From an uncultured Burkholderiales bacterium (lineage in GTDB: Bacteria; Pseudomonadota; Gammaproteobacteria; Burkholderiales; Burkholderiaceae_E), in assembly GCA_902826305.1 (NCBI GenBank), contig CADEEH010000016.1, forward strand, positions 1 to 51,368: 51,368 bases of DNA, written 5' to 3'. Shown here one piece after another: positions 43,128 through 51,368 of the stretch. Position numbers and translations under genes: made by a program. The notes under the pieces are model-generated. The model saw only the letters and a program-made list of their open reading frames with translations, did no database searches and had not been told where the DNA came from. Numbering within the stretch: the first letter of the stretch is position 1; each line of letters begins with the position of its first letter.

Positions 43128-43709
43128 CTACTGGATGATGAACTGGGCGAAGTGCACGGCCTCGACCGGATTCGGCTTCGGCTTGGGCGCCTTTCGTTTG
43201 GGCTTCTTGCCCTTGGCATCGGCCTCCTCGGCGTCCTCGCCGTGCTCATCGGGCGGATGCCAGCCGAGATGCTGGCCGGTCTGTTCGGCGACCTCGGCCG
43301 CCAGCGTCTCCTTGCCGGCTACGGTCAGCAGCTGGGTCGAGGTCTTCGAGGTCAGCAGCAGCAGGATCGAGTTGCGCACCGCGGGCATCTGCGACTTCAG
43401 TTCCTCGCCGATCTCGTTGGAGGCGACCTCGAGCACCATCGTCACCTGGCCGAAGCGATCCGTGTCCTTGTCGGCGAGATTGATCGTGAACGGGTCGAGG
43501 TTCACGAAGATCTTCGCCTTCTTCTTGCCGTGTGCCGCCGGTGCTTCCTCCTCTTCGGCGGCCTGTTCCTGCGCGGCCTTCTTGCTCTTCATGAACCAGA
43601 AGCCGCCCCCGCCGGCGCCGGCGAGCAGCACCACCGCGAGGATGATGATCAGCATCTTCTTGCTTTTCTTGGGGGCGGCCTGGGTTTCTTCGGACGGTTT
43701 GTCTGCCAT
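43128..43709 (-). CDS. fliL: FliL, flagellar basal-body-associated protein
   Basis: A 193-residue single-span membrane protein. A lysine-rich cytoplasmic tail precedes the helix at about 20-40 (MLIIILAVVLLAGAGGGG). The periplasmic domain contains INLADKDTDRFGQVTMVLEV and RNSILLLLTSKTS, the usual FliL features, with a His/Lys/Asp-rich insertion near the C-terminus before a VHFAQFIIQ end. FliL supports stator function near the motor. The ATG at 43709 follows GGAG; the upstream Met at 43745 gives a non-homologous extension. A hairpin lies between fliK and this gene. Confidence 0.94.
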   Translation of the reverse strand: MADKPSEETQAAPKKSKKMLIIILAVVLLAGAGGGGFWFMKSKKAAQEQAAEEEEAPAAHGKKKAKIFVNLDPFTINLADKDTDRFGQVTMVLEVASNEIGEELKSQMPAVRNSILLLLTSKTSTQLLTVAGKETLAAEVAEQTGQHLGWHPPDEHGEDAEEADAKGKKPKRKAPKPKPNPVEAVHFAQFIIQ

Positions 43710-43789
43710 GACGGCTCCGGGATATCGCTGGGCGATCCCGAGCATTCTGGTCCGCGCGGCCCGGCGCTGAAGGGCCGATCAGCCGGGCT

Positions 43790-43811
43790 CGCCCCGGTCT
43801 GTTCCGGGGCG
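43790..43811 (-). terminator. Stem-loop between fliK and fliL
   Basis: CGCCCCGG (43790-43797) and CCGGGGCG (43804-43811) form a perfect 8-bp stem with a six-base loop, 14 bases after the fliK stop. No T-tract follows. It suggests a break or attenuation between the fliFGHIJK and fliLMNOPQR parts of the cluster. The 80 bases between it and fliL could hold a promoter, but I see no clear one. Confidence 0.5.
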
Positions 43812-43825
43812 TGAAGCGCAACCGG

Positions 43826-45652
43826 TCAGGCGTACAGGTCGAGCAGGCCCGGACCGCGCCGATGAACGGTGGTCGTGCCGACCCCGGTGGCCTGGCGCTC
43901 GGTGGTGTTGCCGGCCAGCCCGCGTGTGTCGCGGCGATCCATGCCGCCGTCCGGTGACGTGCCCTCACGCCGGCCGGAGTCGACGCTGGCGTCCTTGAGC
44001 AGCATGCCCTGTTCGGCGAGCATCGTGCGCAGCGTGCCGAGTGTCTGCTCGATCGCCTGCCGGGTCTCGGGCTGGGTCGACGAGAACGCGACCGACAGCG
44101 ACTCGCCGGACAACGACAACTCGACCTTCACCGGACCGAGTTCCGGCGGATTGACGGTGATCTCGGCGGCCTGGATGCCGGTCTGCGCGAAGTCCGCGAC
44201 CTGTTGCGACAGCTCGGCGCCCCAGGCCGGATCCTGCATCGGCGTCGACAGCGCGACCTGGACCGGCGTCGGTGTCGCGACCTGCGGCTGGGCCGGCGCG
44301 TCCGCCGCCCGCAGCAGCGTGGCGAACGCCGCCGCGATGTCGCTGCGCGCGCCGGCGACCAGCGCCGGTGCCGCATCGGCGGACCCACTCCCTGTTCCCG
44401 GCTCGTTCAGCGACTCGAGCGCCTCGAGCGCCTCGCGCAGGGAAGCGACGACACTGTCGATCGATTCGCTGATGCCGGTGCGGTTCGACGACGCGGACGA
44501 CACCTGCGCGCCGGTGGCGGCGGTTGTCGTGTGTCCGCTGTTTGCTGCCGTGGCGGCGGGGCGGGGGCCGGCCGTGGATTCTGCCGACTCGCCCGTTTCC
44601 CCGATGAGCGCCGCAGCGGACGATGTGGCGTCGACATCATCTCGCGCGCTGGCCGGAGTGCGATCGGCGGTCCCGGTGACCGCGGCCGCGGTCGTGCCGG
44701 CGGGAGTGTTGGTGGTCGCGCCTGTACCCGTCGGGCGCCCGGCGCGAGCGGTCGCGCCGGATCCGGTCGCGGCCACACCGTCGGTGCTCGTGCCGGCGGT
44801 CGTGCCGACGTTCGTGCCGGCGGTCGATGCAACGGTCGATGCTGCAGTCGATCCAGCGGCGGCTCGTGCAGCCGGTGACGCGTTCGCCGCGGCCGCTGTT
44901 GCCGCGGCGGATGCGGCCGTTGTCGGCACCGTCGCGCCGGCGGCCGAGGCATCACCTTGAGCACCGGTTGTCTCCTGGGCGGAGGATCCGCCGGCAGTCG
45001 GGGAGGTCGCCGAGGTGTCCGTGCCCGTGTTCGCGCCCGACGCGGTGGTGCCCGTGGCGTTGCTGTCGGTGGCGGTGTCGTCTGCGTGTTGCGCCTCGCT
45101 CGTGTGGCAGCGGCCGCGTGCGGCGCGGGCCGATGCCGGGCGGTCCGTTGCCTGCGCCGTGGTGTCCTCGGGTGTCGTGTCACCGGCCGTATCGCGGCAA
45201 GTGCCCGCGACCCGCGGCTTGGGTTCGTGGCGTGAGATGCCACTGGCCTCGTCCGAGCGATGGCGCATCGAATGCGGTTTCGACCGACGGCCGTGGGCCT
45301 GCGGATCATCGGCCGCGCGCCGGGCGGCACGGTCGGCCTCGCCGCGGGCGGCGGGGCGATCGGCCGTGGTGCTGTCGGCCGTCGACGATCCGACGCCGCG
45401 GGTCGCGGCGGTGTCACCGGAGCGGTCGGGCTCGTCGCCCATCCGCGAGCCGCGGGGGCGGACGGCCGACTCGGCGCTCGTGCGCACCTCGGTTGCCGGC
45501 TGGCGATTCTGCGTGACCGCCTGCCAGCGCTGCAGCAGTTGTCCGAAGTCGGCAAGCACCGCTTCCGGCGTGTCGGTGCCGGTCGGCGCCGTGGTGCCGG
45601 CCTTGCGTTGCATGCCGGCGGTGGGGTTCGCGGAGAGCGGTGCGTTATTCAT
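43826..45652 (-). CDS. fliK: FliK, flagellar hook-length control protein
   Basis: A 608-residue secreted ruler protein. The long middle part (about 60-400) is low-complexity, rich in Ala, Thr, Gly, Ser, Asp and Arg, as expected for the unstructured measuring region. The C-terminal hook-control domain is recognisable: GIQAAEITVNPPELGPVKV, LSVAFSSTQPETRQAIEQ, LRTMLAEQGMLLKDASV. It measures hook length and switches the export gate through FlhB. FliK length and linker composition vary widely between species; this one is on the long side. It overlaps the end of fliJ by 8 bases. Confidence 0.93.
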   Translation of the reverse strand: MNNAPLSANPTAGMQRKAGTTAPTGTDTPEAVLADFGQLLQRWQAVTQNRQPATEVRTSAESAVRPRGSRMGDEPDRSGDTAATRGVGSSTADSTTADRPAARGEADRAARRAADDPQAHGRRSKPHSMRHRSDEASGISRHEPKPRVAGTCRDTAGDTTPEDTTAQATDRPASARAARGRCHTSEAQHADDTATDSNATGTTASGANTGTDTSATSPTAGGSSAQETTGAQGDASAAGATVPTTAASAAATAAAANASPAARAAAGSTAASTVASTAGTNVGTTAGTSTDGVAATGSGATARAGRPTGTGATTNTPAGTTAAAVTGTADRTPASARDDVDATSSAAALIGETGESAESTAGPRPAATAANSGHTTTAATGAQVSSASSNRTGISESIDSVVASLREALEALESLNEPGTGSGSADAAPALVAGARSDIAAAFATLLRAADAPAQPQVATPTPVQVALSTPMQDPAWGAELSQQVADFAQTGIQAAEITVNPPELGPVKVELSLSGESLSVAFSSTQPETRQAIEQTLGTLRTMLAEQGMLLKDASVDSGRREGTSPDGGMDRRDTRGLAGNTTERQATGVGTTTVHRRGPGLLDLYA

Positions 45653-46103
45653 CGGAGTCCATCCTGGTTGTGCGGGTCGTGTGCAGCCGGCCTGCCTGTT
45701 CGTCGGTGTGTTGCTGGTCGCGCCGGAGCGTGGTGCGACGAGCCTCGTGATCGCGCCTGTTCAACAGCTGTTCGTAGGCCAGCAGCCGCTTCTGGCGCTC
45801 GACGAGCTGCTGGTGCCGTTCGCGGGCCGCGTCGTCGAGGACCTGCCGGCGGTCGGCCTGGGCGTCGATCGCCTGTTCGAGGCGATCGGCGAACTGGCGC
45901 CGGCAGACGAGCAGGCGCGGGTCCATGCCGGTGCCGGCCGCGGCGGCACCGCGGCGTTCGAGTTCGCGCCGGTAGACGGTCAGCGATTCCAGCGTCTGGC
46001 CCGCGGCCCGGGCATCCCGTTCGGCACCCGCGCTTTCGGCGGCGGCTTCGTCGCGCTGGCGCCTGGACAAGTCGATCAGCTGCTGCAGTGTCCGGCGTTT
46101 CAT
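45645..46103 (-). CDS. fliJ: FliJ, flagellar export chaperone
   Basis: A 152-residue, strongly helical, highly charged protein with an uninterrupted coiled coil. It begins [20 protein letters not shown], and the C-terminal part is rich in Arg, Glu and Gln with [14 protein letters not shown]. FliJ helps the FliI ATPase and delivers substrates to FlhA. The sequence is poorly conserved; position between fliI and fliK and coiled-coil character make the call firm. The ATG at 46103 overlaps the fliI stop by 4 bases. Confidence 0.9.
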   Translation of the reverse strand: MKRRTLQQLIDLSRRQRDEAAAESAGAERDARAAGQTLESLTVYRRELERRGAAAAGTGMDPRLLVCRRQFADRLEQAIDAQADRRQVLDDAARERHQQLVERQKRLLAYEQLLNRRDHEARRTTLRRDQQHTDEQAGRLHTTRTTRMDSDE

Positions 46104-47566
46104 CGCGACTCCATGCCGATGCCCGCGCCGAGACGAAACAGCGCCTGGCGGGAGTCCTCGAGCAGCGACCGTTCGCGCATGTCCTGCTGCAGGAAACGCT
46201 GCAGCTGCGGGTGGATCGCGATCGCGATGTCGGTCTCGGCGTCGCTGCCCGGCACATAGGCGCCGACGGCGATGAGGTCGCGGCTGCGCTGGTAACGCGA
46301 CCACATCGCCTTGACCCGCCGCGCGGCGATCAGGTGGGCGTCGTCGGTCACGTTGTGCATCACCCGCGAGATCGACTGTTCGATGTCGATCGCCGGATAG
46401 TGGCCGGCCTCGGCAAGTGCGCGCGACAACACGATGTGGCCATCCAGGAACGAACGCGCCGCGTCGGCGATGGGATCCTGCTGGTCGTCACCCTCGGCCA
46501 GCACCGTGTAGAACGCGGTGATCGAGCCGCGACCGCCGGGTCCGTTGCCGGTGCGTTCGACCAGTTGCGGCAGGCGCGCGAAGACCGACGGCGGGTACCC
46601 CTTGGTCGCCGGCGGCTCGCCGATCGCCAGGGCGACCTCGCGCGCGGCCATCGCGTAACGGGTCAACGAGTCGAACAGCAGCAGCACGTGCCGCCCCTGG
46701 TCGCGGAAGTGTTCGGCGATCGCGGTTGCATAGGTCGCACCCTGCATCCGCGACAACGGCGGTGCGTCGGCCGGGGCGGCGACGACGACCGAACGCGCGA
46801 GGCCGGACTGGCCGAGGATGTCCTCGATGAACTCCTTGACCTCGCGACCCCGTTCACCGATCAGGCCGACGACGATCAGGTCGGCGCTGGTGTAACGCGC
46901 CATCATCCCCATCAGCACACTCTTGCCGACACCCGCGCCGGCGAACAGGCCGAGCCGCTGGCCACGGCCGACGGTGAGCATCGCGTTGATCGCACGCACG
47001 CCGGTGTCCAGGGCAACCCGTACCGGCTCGCGTTCCATCGCGTTGATCGGCCGCCGGTTGACCGGCGCGGCGGGTGAGTCGAGCAGCGGGCCGAGGCGAT
47101 CGAGCGGCTGGCCGTCGGCATCGACGACACGGCCGATCAGTCCGTCGCCGAGCGGCAGGTGGCGCATCCGGTCGGTGCTTCGGCGCCAGGGATGCGCGCG
47201 GGTGCCGAGCCGCGGCGCCCGCACCGCCGCCTCGACCGCACTCACGCGTGCGCCCGGTGACAGGCCGAACACGTTGCCGGTGGGCATCAGGAACAGGCGG
47301 CCCTCGGTGAAGCCGACGACCTCGGCCTCGACGGCCTGCGGGTCGTGGGCACCGTCCTGGCCGACGCGGCAGATCGATCCGACCGGCAGGCGCAGGCCGG
47401 AGGCCTCGAGCACCAGGCCCGCCGCGCGCACGAGTCGACCGTGGCAGGCCATCGGCTGCGCAGCGGCCGCCAGCCGCTGGCAGTCGCCGAGCAGGCGCGA
47501 CCAGGCCGCCTCGTCGTGCACCGGCAACTTCATCGTGCCCGGCGTGTTGTCGTCGGCCATTTTCAT
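46100..47566 (-). CDS. fliI: FliI, flagellar export ATPase
   Basis: A 488-residue ATPase related to F1 beta. Walker A is [17 protein letters not shown], followed by the catalytic [16 protein letters not shown], Walker [15 protein letters not shown], and [19 protein letters not shown] near residue 320. It powers or regulates export at the cytoplasmic side of the flagellar secretion system together with FliH and FliJ. An N-terminal extension of about 30 residues precedes the usual FliI start, and the Met codons at 47566 and 47560 both fit. It overlaps fliH by 4 bases. Confidence 0.97.
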   Translation of the reverse strand: MKMADDNTPGTMKLPVHDEAAWSRLLGDCQRLAAAAQPMACHGRLVRAAGLVLEASGLRLPVGSICRVGQDGAHDPQAVEAEVVGFTEGRLFLMPTGNVFGLSPGARVSAVEAAVRAPRLGTRAHPWRRSTDRMRHLPLGDGLIGRVVDADGQPLDRLGPLLDSPAAPVNRRPINAMEREPVRVALDTGVRAINAMLTVGRGQRLGLFAGAGVGKSVLMGMMARYTSADLIVVGLIGERGREVKEFIEDILGQSGLARSVVVAAPADAPPLSRMQGATYATAIAEHFRDQGRHVLLLFDSLTRYAMAAREVALAIGEPPATKGYPPSVFARLPQLVERTGNGPGGRGSITAFYTVLAEGDDQQDPIADAARSFLDGHIVLSRALAEAGHYPAIDIEQSISRVMHNVTDDAHLIAARRVKAMWSRYQRSRDLIAVGAYVPGSDAETDIAIAIHPQLQRFLQQDMRERSLLEDSRQALFRLGAGIGMESR

Positions 47567-48267
47567 GCGATCGGCTCGTCGAGCGGCGGCTGGCGGTCCT
47601 CGGCACCGATCGATTCGAGCACCCGACGCCAGCGTGTCGGCAGCGTCGCATCGACTTCAGCCTGTGCCGTCATCACCCGGCAGCCGCCGGCCTTGACCGC
47701 GGGATCGGCGATCACCCGGTAGCCGCGCGACTCGAGTTGCGCACCCAACGCGTGTTCGAGCAGCGAGGCGTCGGCCGGATTGGCATGGATCGACAGGCGG
47801 CCGCGTTCGTCGACCAGCATCGCGATCGCCTCCTGGGCCACCGCGACCAGGCTCTCGGGTCGGGTCGTGATCGTCGCGCGCACCGTCTGGCGGGCGATCT
47901 CCAGCGACAACGCGACGATCTCGTCGGCGAGCCTCAGCTGCAGCGCCTCGAACTGGCCGGTCAGCGCCTGCTCGAACGCGACCAGCCGCTGCGCCATCGA
48001 GGCACCGAGGGCCTGCTCGCGGGCGGCGAACTGCTCGATCGCCTGCCGTGCGCCGGCATCGCGCCCGGCGCGATACCCCTCGTCGTAGCCCTCGCGCTGG
48101 CCGTCGAGGAACTCGGCGCTGTGCCGGGGCTCCGGTTCGCGTCCGCCACGTCCGCCGGCGCGTGATGCGCCGGGACCGTGGTGCGAGTCGAGTGCGCCGA
48201 GATCGACGCGTTCGTATTCGCCGAGGGCTTCCGCGGAAATGATGCGCCTACTCACGCCGGTCCTCAC
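47563..48267 (-). CDS. fliH: FliH, flagellar export ATPase regulator
   Basis: A 234-residue protein. A variable Gly/Arg-rich N-terminus leads to [20 protein letters not shown], the glycine-repeat helix typical of FliH, then a coiled coil and the C-terminal domain with [20 protein letters not shown] and [18 protein letters not shown]. FliH binds FliI and anchors it at FliN. The start at GTG 48267 overlaps the fliG stop; a GTG at 48255 is also possible. Neighbour order F-G-H-I-J-K is canonical. Confidence 0.94.
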   Translation of the reverse strand: MRTGVSRRIISAEALGEYERVDLGALDSHHGPGASRAGGRGGREPEPRHSAEFLDGQREGYDEGYRAGRDAGARQAIEQFAAREQALGASMAQRLVAFEQALTGQFEALQLRLADEIVALSLEIARQTVRATITTRPESLVAVAQEAIAMLVDERGRLSIHANPADASLLEHALGAQLESRGYRVIADPAVKAGGCRVMTAQAEVDATLPTRWRRVLESIGAEDRQPPLDEPIA

Positions 48268-49259
48268 ACGAAGCTGTCATCGCCGCCGCCGCCGATCATG
48301 ATCTGGCCCTCGTCGGCAAGCCGACGGACCGTCTTCAGGATCTCCTTCTGCTCGGCCTCGACCTCGGCCACCCGCACCGGACCCTTCGATTCGAGATCCT
48401 CGCGCATCGTCTCGGCGGCGCGCTGGCTCATGTTCTTGAAGACCTTCTCGCGCAGCTCGGTGTCGGCGCCCTTGAGCGCGACGATCAGCGAATCGGTCTG
48501 CACCTCGCGCAGCAGCACCTGGAACGCGCGGTCGTCGAGCTTGAGCAGGTCGTCGAAGGTGAACATCTGCTCGGAGATGTTCTGCGCCAGATCGGGGTCC
48601 TGCTCGCGGATCGCGTCCAGCACCGCGGTCTCGGCCGAGCCGCCCAGGAAGTTCAGGATCTCGGCCGCGGTCTTGGTGCCGCCCAGCCGGGTGCGCTTCA
48701 GCCGCTCGCCGCCGGCGAGCACCTTCGAGAGCACGTCGTTCAGTTCGCGCAGCGCGTTCGGCTGGATGCCGTCGAGCGCGGCGATGCGCAGCACGACCTC
48801 GCCGCGGACCCGTTCACCGAGCTGCAGCAGCACACCGGCCGCGTGGTCGCGGTCCAGGTGGACCAGCGTCGAGGCGATGATCTGCGGATGTTCGTTGCGC
48901 AGCAGCTCGGCGATCGAGCCCGCGTCCAGCCACTTCAGGCTCTCGATGCCCGAGACGTCGCCGCCCTGCAGGATGCGGTCGATCAGCAGGCCCGCCTTGT
49001 CCTCGCCGAGCGCACGCCTGAGCACGTTCTTCACGTATTCGTCGGTGTCGCTCACGAGCGAACGCTGGCTCGACGCGGCGGCCTCGAACTTCGACAGCAC
49101 GCCGTCGACCTTGTCGGCGGTGGTGGTCTTGAGCTTGGCCATGGTCTCGCCCAGGCTCTGCACCTCCTTGGGCGACAGATGCTTGAACACCTCGGCGGCA
49201 CCATCCTCGCCCAGGGCCATCAGCAGGATGGCCGCGTCGATCAGACCTTCTTCATCCAT
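48264..49259 (-). CDS. fliG: FliG, flagellar motor switch protein
   Basis: A 331-residue protein. The N-terminal domain that binds FliF begins DEEGLIDAAILLMALGEDGA. The middle EHPQIIASTLVHLDRDHAAG and the C-terminal charged torque helix region (FTFDDLLKLDDRAFQVLLRE) are conserved, as is SQRAAETMREDLESKGPVR. FliG forms the top of the C-ring and contacts the stators. It lies 15 bases after fliF. Length and motifs are fully typical. Confidence 0.97.
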   Translation of the reverse strand: MDEEGLIDAAILLMALGEDGAAEVFKHLSPKEVQSLGETMAKLKTTTADKVDGVLSKFEAAASSQRSLVSDTDEYVKNVLRRALGEDKAGLLIDRILQGGDVSGIESLKWLDAGSIAELLRNEHPQIIASTLVHLDRDHAAGVLLQLGERVRGEVVLRIAALDGIQPNALRELNDVLSKVLAGGERLKRTRLGGTKTAAEILNFLGGSAETAVLDAIREQDPDLAQNISEQMFTFDDLLKLDDRAFQVLLREVQTDSLIVALKGADTELREKVFKNMSQRAAETMREDLESKGPVRVAEVEAEQKEILKTVRRLADEGQIMIGGGGDDSFV

Positions 49260-49274
49260 CGGGTTGCGGCGTCG

Positions 49275-50927
49275 TCAGGACGACGCCTCCTTGTTGACCC
49301 AGGTGCGCACCACGTTGGCCACGGTGGCCGGGTTCTCGCGGGCCAGTTTCAGGATCTCTTCCTGTCCGTTGGCGACCGCGGCCACGCCATCGGCGCTCGG
49401 CGGCGGCAGCGCGACGTCGTTGGCGACGGTCCGGTCGACCTTCAGCGGGGCCGGCGGCTTGGCGTTCATCGTCTTCAGGGCCGGGCGGATCACCATGAAG
49501 ATGATCAGCAGGCCGAGCAGCACCAGGCCGGCCTGCTTGCCGATCTCCTTGGCCAGCGAGATGTTCTCGGGCTGCTTCCACAGCGGGATCTCGACCTCCT
49601 TGGGCGGATCGACCTGCGTGAACGGCGCGTTGACCACGTTCAGCGAATCACCACGTTCCTGGTTCAGGCCGATCGTCTGCCTGACGAGCGCGTTCAGGTT
49701 CTCGAGTTCGGCCGGCTGCAGCGCGACCAGCGAGGCCTTGCCGGCCTCGTCGACCGTGCGCCGGTGATTGACCAGCACCGCCGCGCTCAGTCGCTTGATG
49801 TTGCCGGTCGCGTTGCGGGTCACGCGGACGGTCTTGTCGACCTCGTAGTTGGTGACGGTCTCGCGACGTGCGCTGCTGTTGGCGCCACCGGCGGCCCCCG
49901 CGTTCTGCCCGGCTGCCTGCGTCTGCTGTGCCGGACCGTTGATCGGTGCGGTGGCCTGTGCCGGCGGCTGGTTCGACACCGCCCCCGGGATGCCGGCGGC
50001 CGCACCGGCGGCACCGTCGCGGGCATTCGCTTCGGAGGACTGCTGGCTGCGCACCGCGGCCGGCTCGCTGCCTTGGTTCGGGCGGTACTGTTCGGCGGTC
50101 GACTCGGTCTGCGTGAAGTCGACCTCGGCACTGACCTGTGCACGCACGTTGCCGGGTCCGACGACCGCTTCGAGGATGTCGACGATGCGTTGCGACAGGC
50201 TGCTCTCGAGCGAACGGACGTAGCCGAGCTGTGACGGATCCAGGCCCCCGGCCTGGGCACTCGTGCTGTTGGACAGCAGCTCGCCGTTCTGGTCGACGAC
50301 ACTGACCTGCTGCGGTGACATCTCGGGAATCGACGAGGCGACCAGATGCAGGATGCCGGCGACCTGGCCGCGATCGAGCACCCGGCCCGGATGCATCGTC
50401 AGCAGCACCGACGCCGACGGCTTCTGCTGCTCGCGCAGGAATCCGGAACTCGCCGGCAACGCGAGGTGGACGCGGGCGCTCTGCACCGCGGCCAGCGACT
50501 GGATCGAACGCGCGAGCTCACCCTCGAGCGCACGCTGGAAGTTCAGGCGTTCCTGGAACTGGGTGGTGCCGAACTTCTGCGTCTCGAGCAGCTCGAAGCC
50601 GATCGTCCCGCCGCGCGGCAGTCCCTGCGAGGCGAGCTTCAGGCGCGCATCGTGCACGCGGTCGGCCGGCACCAGGATCGCCCCGCCGACCTCGGAGAAC
50701 TTGTACGGCACGTTCATCTGCGACAACGCCGCGATGACCGCACCGCCGTCCTTGTCCGACAGGTTGCCGAACAGGACCTTGTAGTCCGGCGTGCGCGCGA
50801 CGATCACCGCGGCGACGACAACCGCGATCAGCGCGGCGAGTCCGGCGGCCAGCGACAGGCGCGCCCCGATCGACAGGGCTGCGAAGCCGGATCGGGGCGG
50901 GTTCATCTCGGAAACAGTGACATCCAT
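49275..50927 (-). CDS. fliF: FliF, flagellar MS-ring protein
   Basis: A 550-residue membrane protein with helices near 24-46 and 460-482. The periplasmic ring-building motifs include YKVLFGNLSDKDGGAVIAAL, PADRVHDARLKLASQGLP, the FGTTQFQERLNFQRALEGEL segment and VQSARVHLALP. A low-complexity loop (about 295-355) is rich in Ala, Gly, Gln and Asn. FliF is the first structure built during flagellar assembly. Its C-terminal tail binds FliG. It is the first gene of the minus-strand cluster. The ATG at 50906 is an alternative start. Confidence 0.97.
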   Translation of the reverse strand: MDVTVSEMNPPRSGFAALSIGARLSLAAGLAALIAVVVAAVIVARTPDYKVLFGNLSDKDGGAVIAALSQMNVPYKFSEVGGAILVPADRVHDARLKLASQGLPRGGTIGFELLETQKFGTTQFQERLNFQRALEGELARSIQSLAAVQSARVHLALPASSGFLREQQKPSASVLLTMHPGRVLDRGQVAGILHLVASSIPEMSPQQVSVVDQNGELLSNSTSAQAGGLDPSQLGYVRSLESSLSQRIVDILEAVVGPGNVRAQVSAEVDFTQTESTAEQYRPNQGSEPAAVRSQQSSEANARDGAAGAAAGIPGAVSNQPPAQATAPINGPAQQTQAAGQNAGAAGGANSSARRETVTNYEVDKTVRVTRNATGNIKRLSAAVLVNHRRTVDEAGKASLVALQPAELENLNALVRQTIGLNQERGDSLNVVNAPFTQVDPPKEVEIPLWKQPENISLAKEIGKQAGLVLLGLLIIFMVIRPALKTMNAKPPAPLKVDRTVANDVALPPPSADGVAAVANGQEEILKLARENPATVANVVRTWVNKEASS

Positions 50928-51000
50928 GGTCGGCGATTATTCGCAGAACCGGCCGACCGAGGTGGGTGAATTAGCGGTGCCTGCCGCCGCTATTTCGCCC

Positions 51001-51028
51001 TTGCCCGCGCGAGGACGGGCACTACAGT
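51001..51028 (+). promoter_or_regulatory. Candidate fliE promoter
   Basis: TTGCCC (51001-51006), a 16-base spacer and TACAGT (51023-51028) resemble a weak sigma-70 promoter, 40 bases before the fliE start. No convincing sigma-54 or sigma-28 site was found in the fliF/fliE gap. Confidence 0.3.
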
Positions 51029-51068
51029 ATGGACACCACCGGCCACCCGCCGGCCGGAGGCATTGCCG

Positions 51069-51368
51069 ATGGAAACGCGACTGACCACACCGCTGCTCGA
51101 CGCACTCGCGCGTGCCCGCGCGACCGGCGCCACGCCGGCCAAGGGGCCGTCCGGACCGGCCGCGCCCGGCTTCGCCGATGCGATGGACAACGCACTCAAG
51201 TCGGTCAGCGACGCCCAACAGCAGTCGTCCCGCCTGCAGGCGCAGTTCCAGATGGGGGTGGAGTCGGTCGGCCTCGAGGACGCGATGGTGGCGATGCAGA
51301 AGTCGCAACTGTCGTTCCAGGCGGCACTGACGGTGCGCAACCGGCTCGTCTCGGCATACACCGACATC
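51069..51368 (+). CDS. fliE: FliE, flagellar basal-body rod adaptor (3' end outside window)
   Basis: One hundred residues are visible from the ATG at 51069 to the edge; FliE is usually 100-110 residues, so only a few are missing. FADAMDNALKSVSDAQQQS, VESVGLEDAMVAMQKSQLSF and VRNRLVSAYTDI are typical of FliE, whose usual end continues with a short IMNMQV-like tail. FliE links the MS ring to the rod. It is transcribed divergently from fliF with 141 bases between, as in enterobacteria and many beta- and gammaproteobacteria. Confidence 0.95.
   Translation, partial: METRLTTPLLDALARARATGATPAKGPSGPAAPGFADAMDNALKSVSDAQQQSSRLQAQFQMGVESVGLEDAMVAMQKSQLSFQAALTVRNRLVSAYTDI

Noticed and set aside
50928..51068. 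Sigma-54 or sigma-28 promoter in the fliF/fliE gap
   Set aside because: I could not find GG-N10-GC or a GCCGATAA-like element with correct spacing on either strand.

Overview
The window is dense, GC-rich DNA with almost no non-coding space. It looks like the chromosome of a motile, thiosulfate-oxidising chemolithoautotroph of the Pseudomonadota. I favour a beta- or gammaproteobacterium because of the red-type (form IC) RuBisCO with CbbX, the fliE<>fliFGHIJK-LMNOPQR layout, and a CheZ/CheD/CheB chemotaxis set. I see no insertion sequences, phage genes, tRNA, rRNA or CRISPR.

Layout. (1) 1-6739, plus strand: a sox operon, soxZ(partial)-DsrE-like-soxA-soxX-soxB-HbpS/GlcG-like-SoxH-like MBL-YeeE/YedE transporter. 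(2) 6803-10662, minus: a HisKA_2 PAS kinase whose stop overlaps the start of a REC-PAS-GGDEF-EAL protein. (3) 10883-19665, minus: a Calvin-cycle operon transcribed cbbL-cbbS-fbp-prk-rpe-cbbX-tkt-cbbY, with divergent cbbR at 19775. (4) 20726-31714: a signalling block with a five-PAS HisKA_2 kinase and ANTAR regulator, a membrane HisKA kinase, a REC-GGDEF-EAL protein with a degenerate GGDEF site, a diguanylate cyclase, and a NarL-type regulator with a REC-HisKA_3 kinase. (5) 31830-39446, plus: a chemotaxis operon (mini CheZ-like, cheY, cheA, cheW, cheR, cheD, cheB), then a pseudo-histidine-kinase-REC protein. (6) 39488-50927, minus: fliF-G-H-I-J-K and fliL-M-N-O-P-Q-R, with fliE (partial) divergent at the right edge.

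Together the genes join energy supply (periplasmic thiosulfate oxidation), carbon fixation (a near-complete set of Calvin-specific enzymes plus the RuBisCO activase), and swimming (motor, export gate, chemotaxis). Several sensory and c-di-GMP proteins lie between them. An electron-donor-responsive switch between fixation and motility is plausible, but that is inference.

Main points for a second look: a 141-residue CheZ-like protein with a DxxxQ motif; an identical C-terminal GSVELF in that protein and in CheD, encoded by different codons; a histidine-kinase-like protein with Asp in place of the phospho-accepting His; GC-rich perfect hairpins without T-tracts just after several stop codons; and a compact cbbL/cbbR control region that suggests a leaderless cbbR. 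No stretch longer than 300 bases lacks a gene; the largest gap is 10663-10882.
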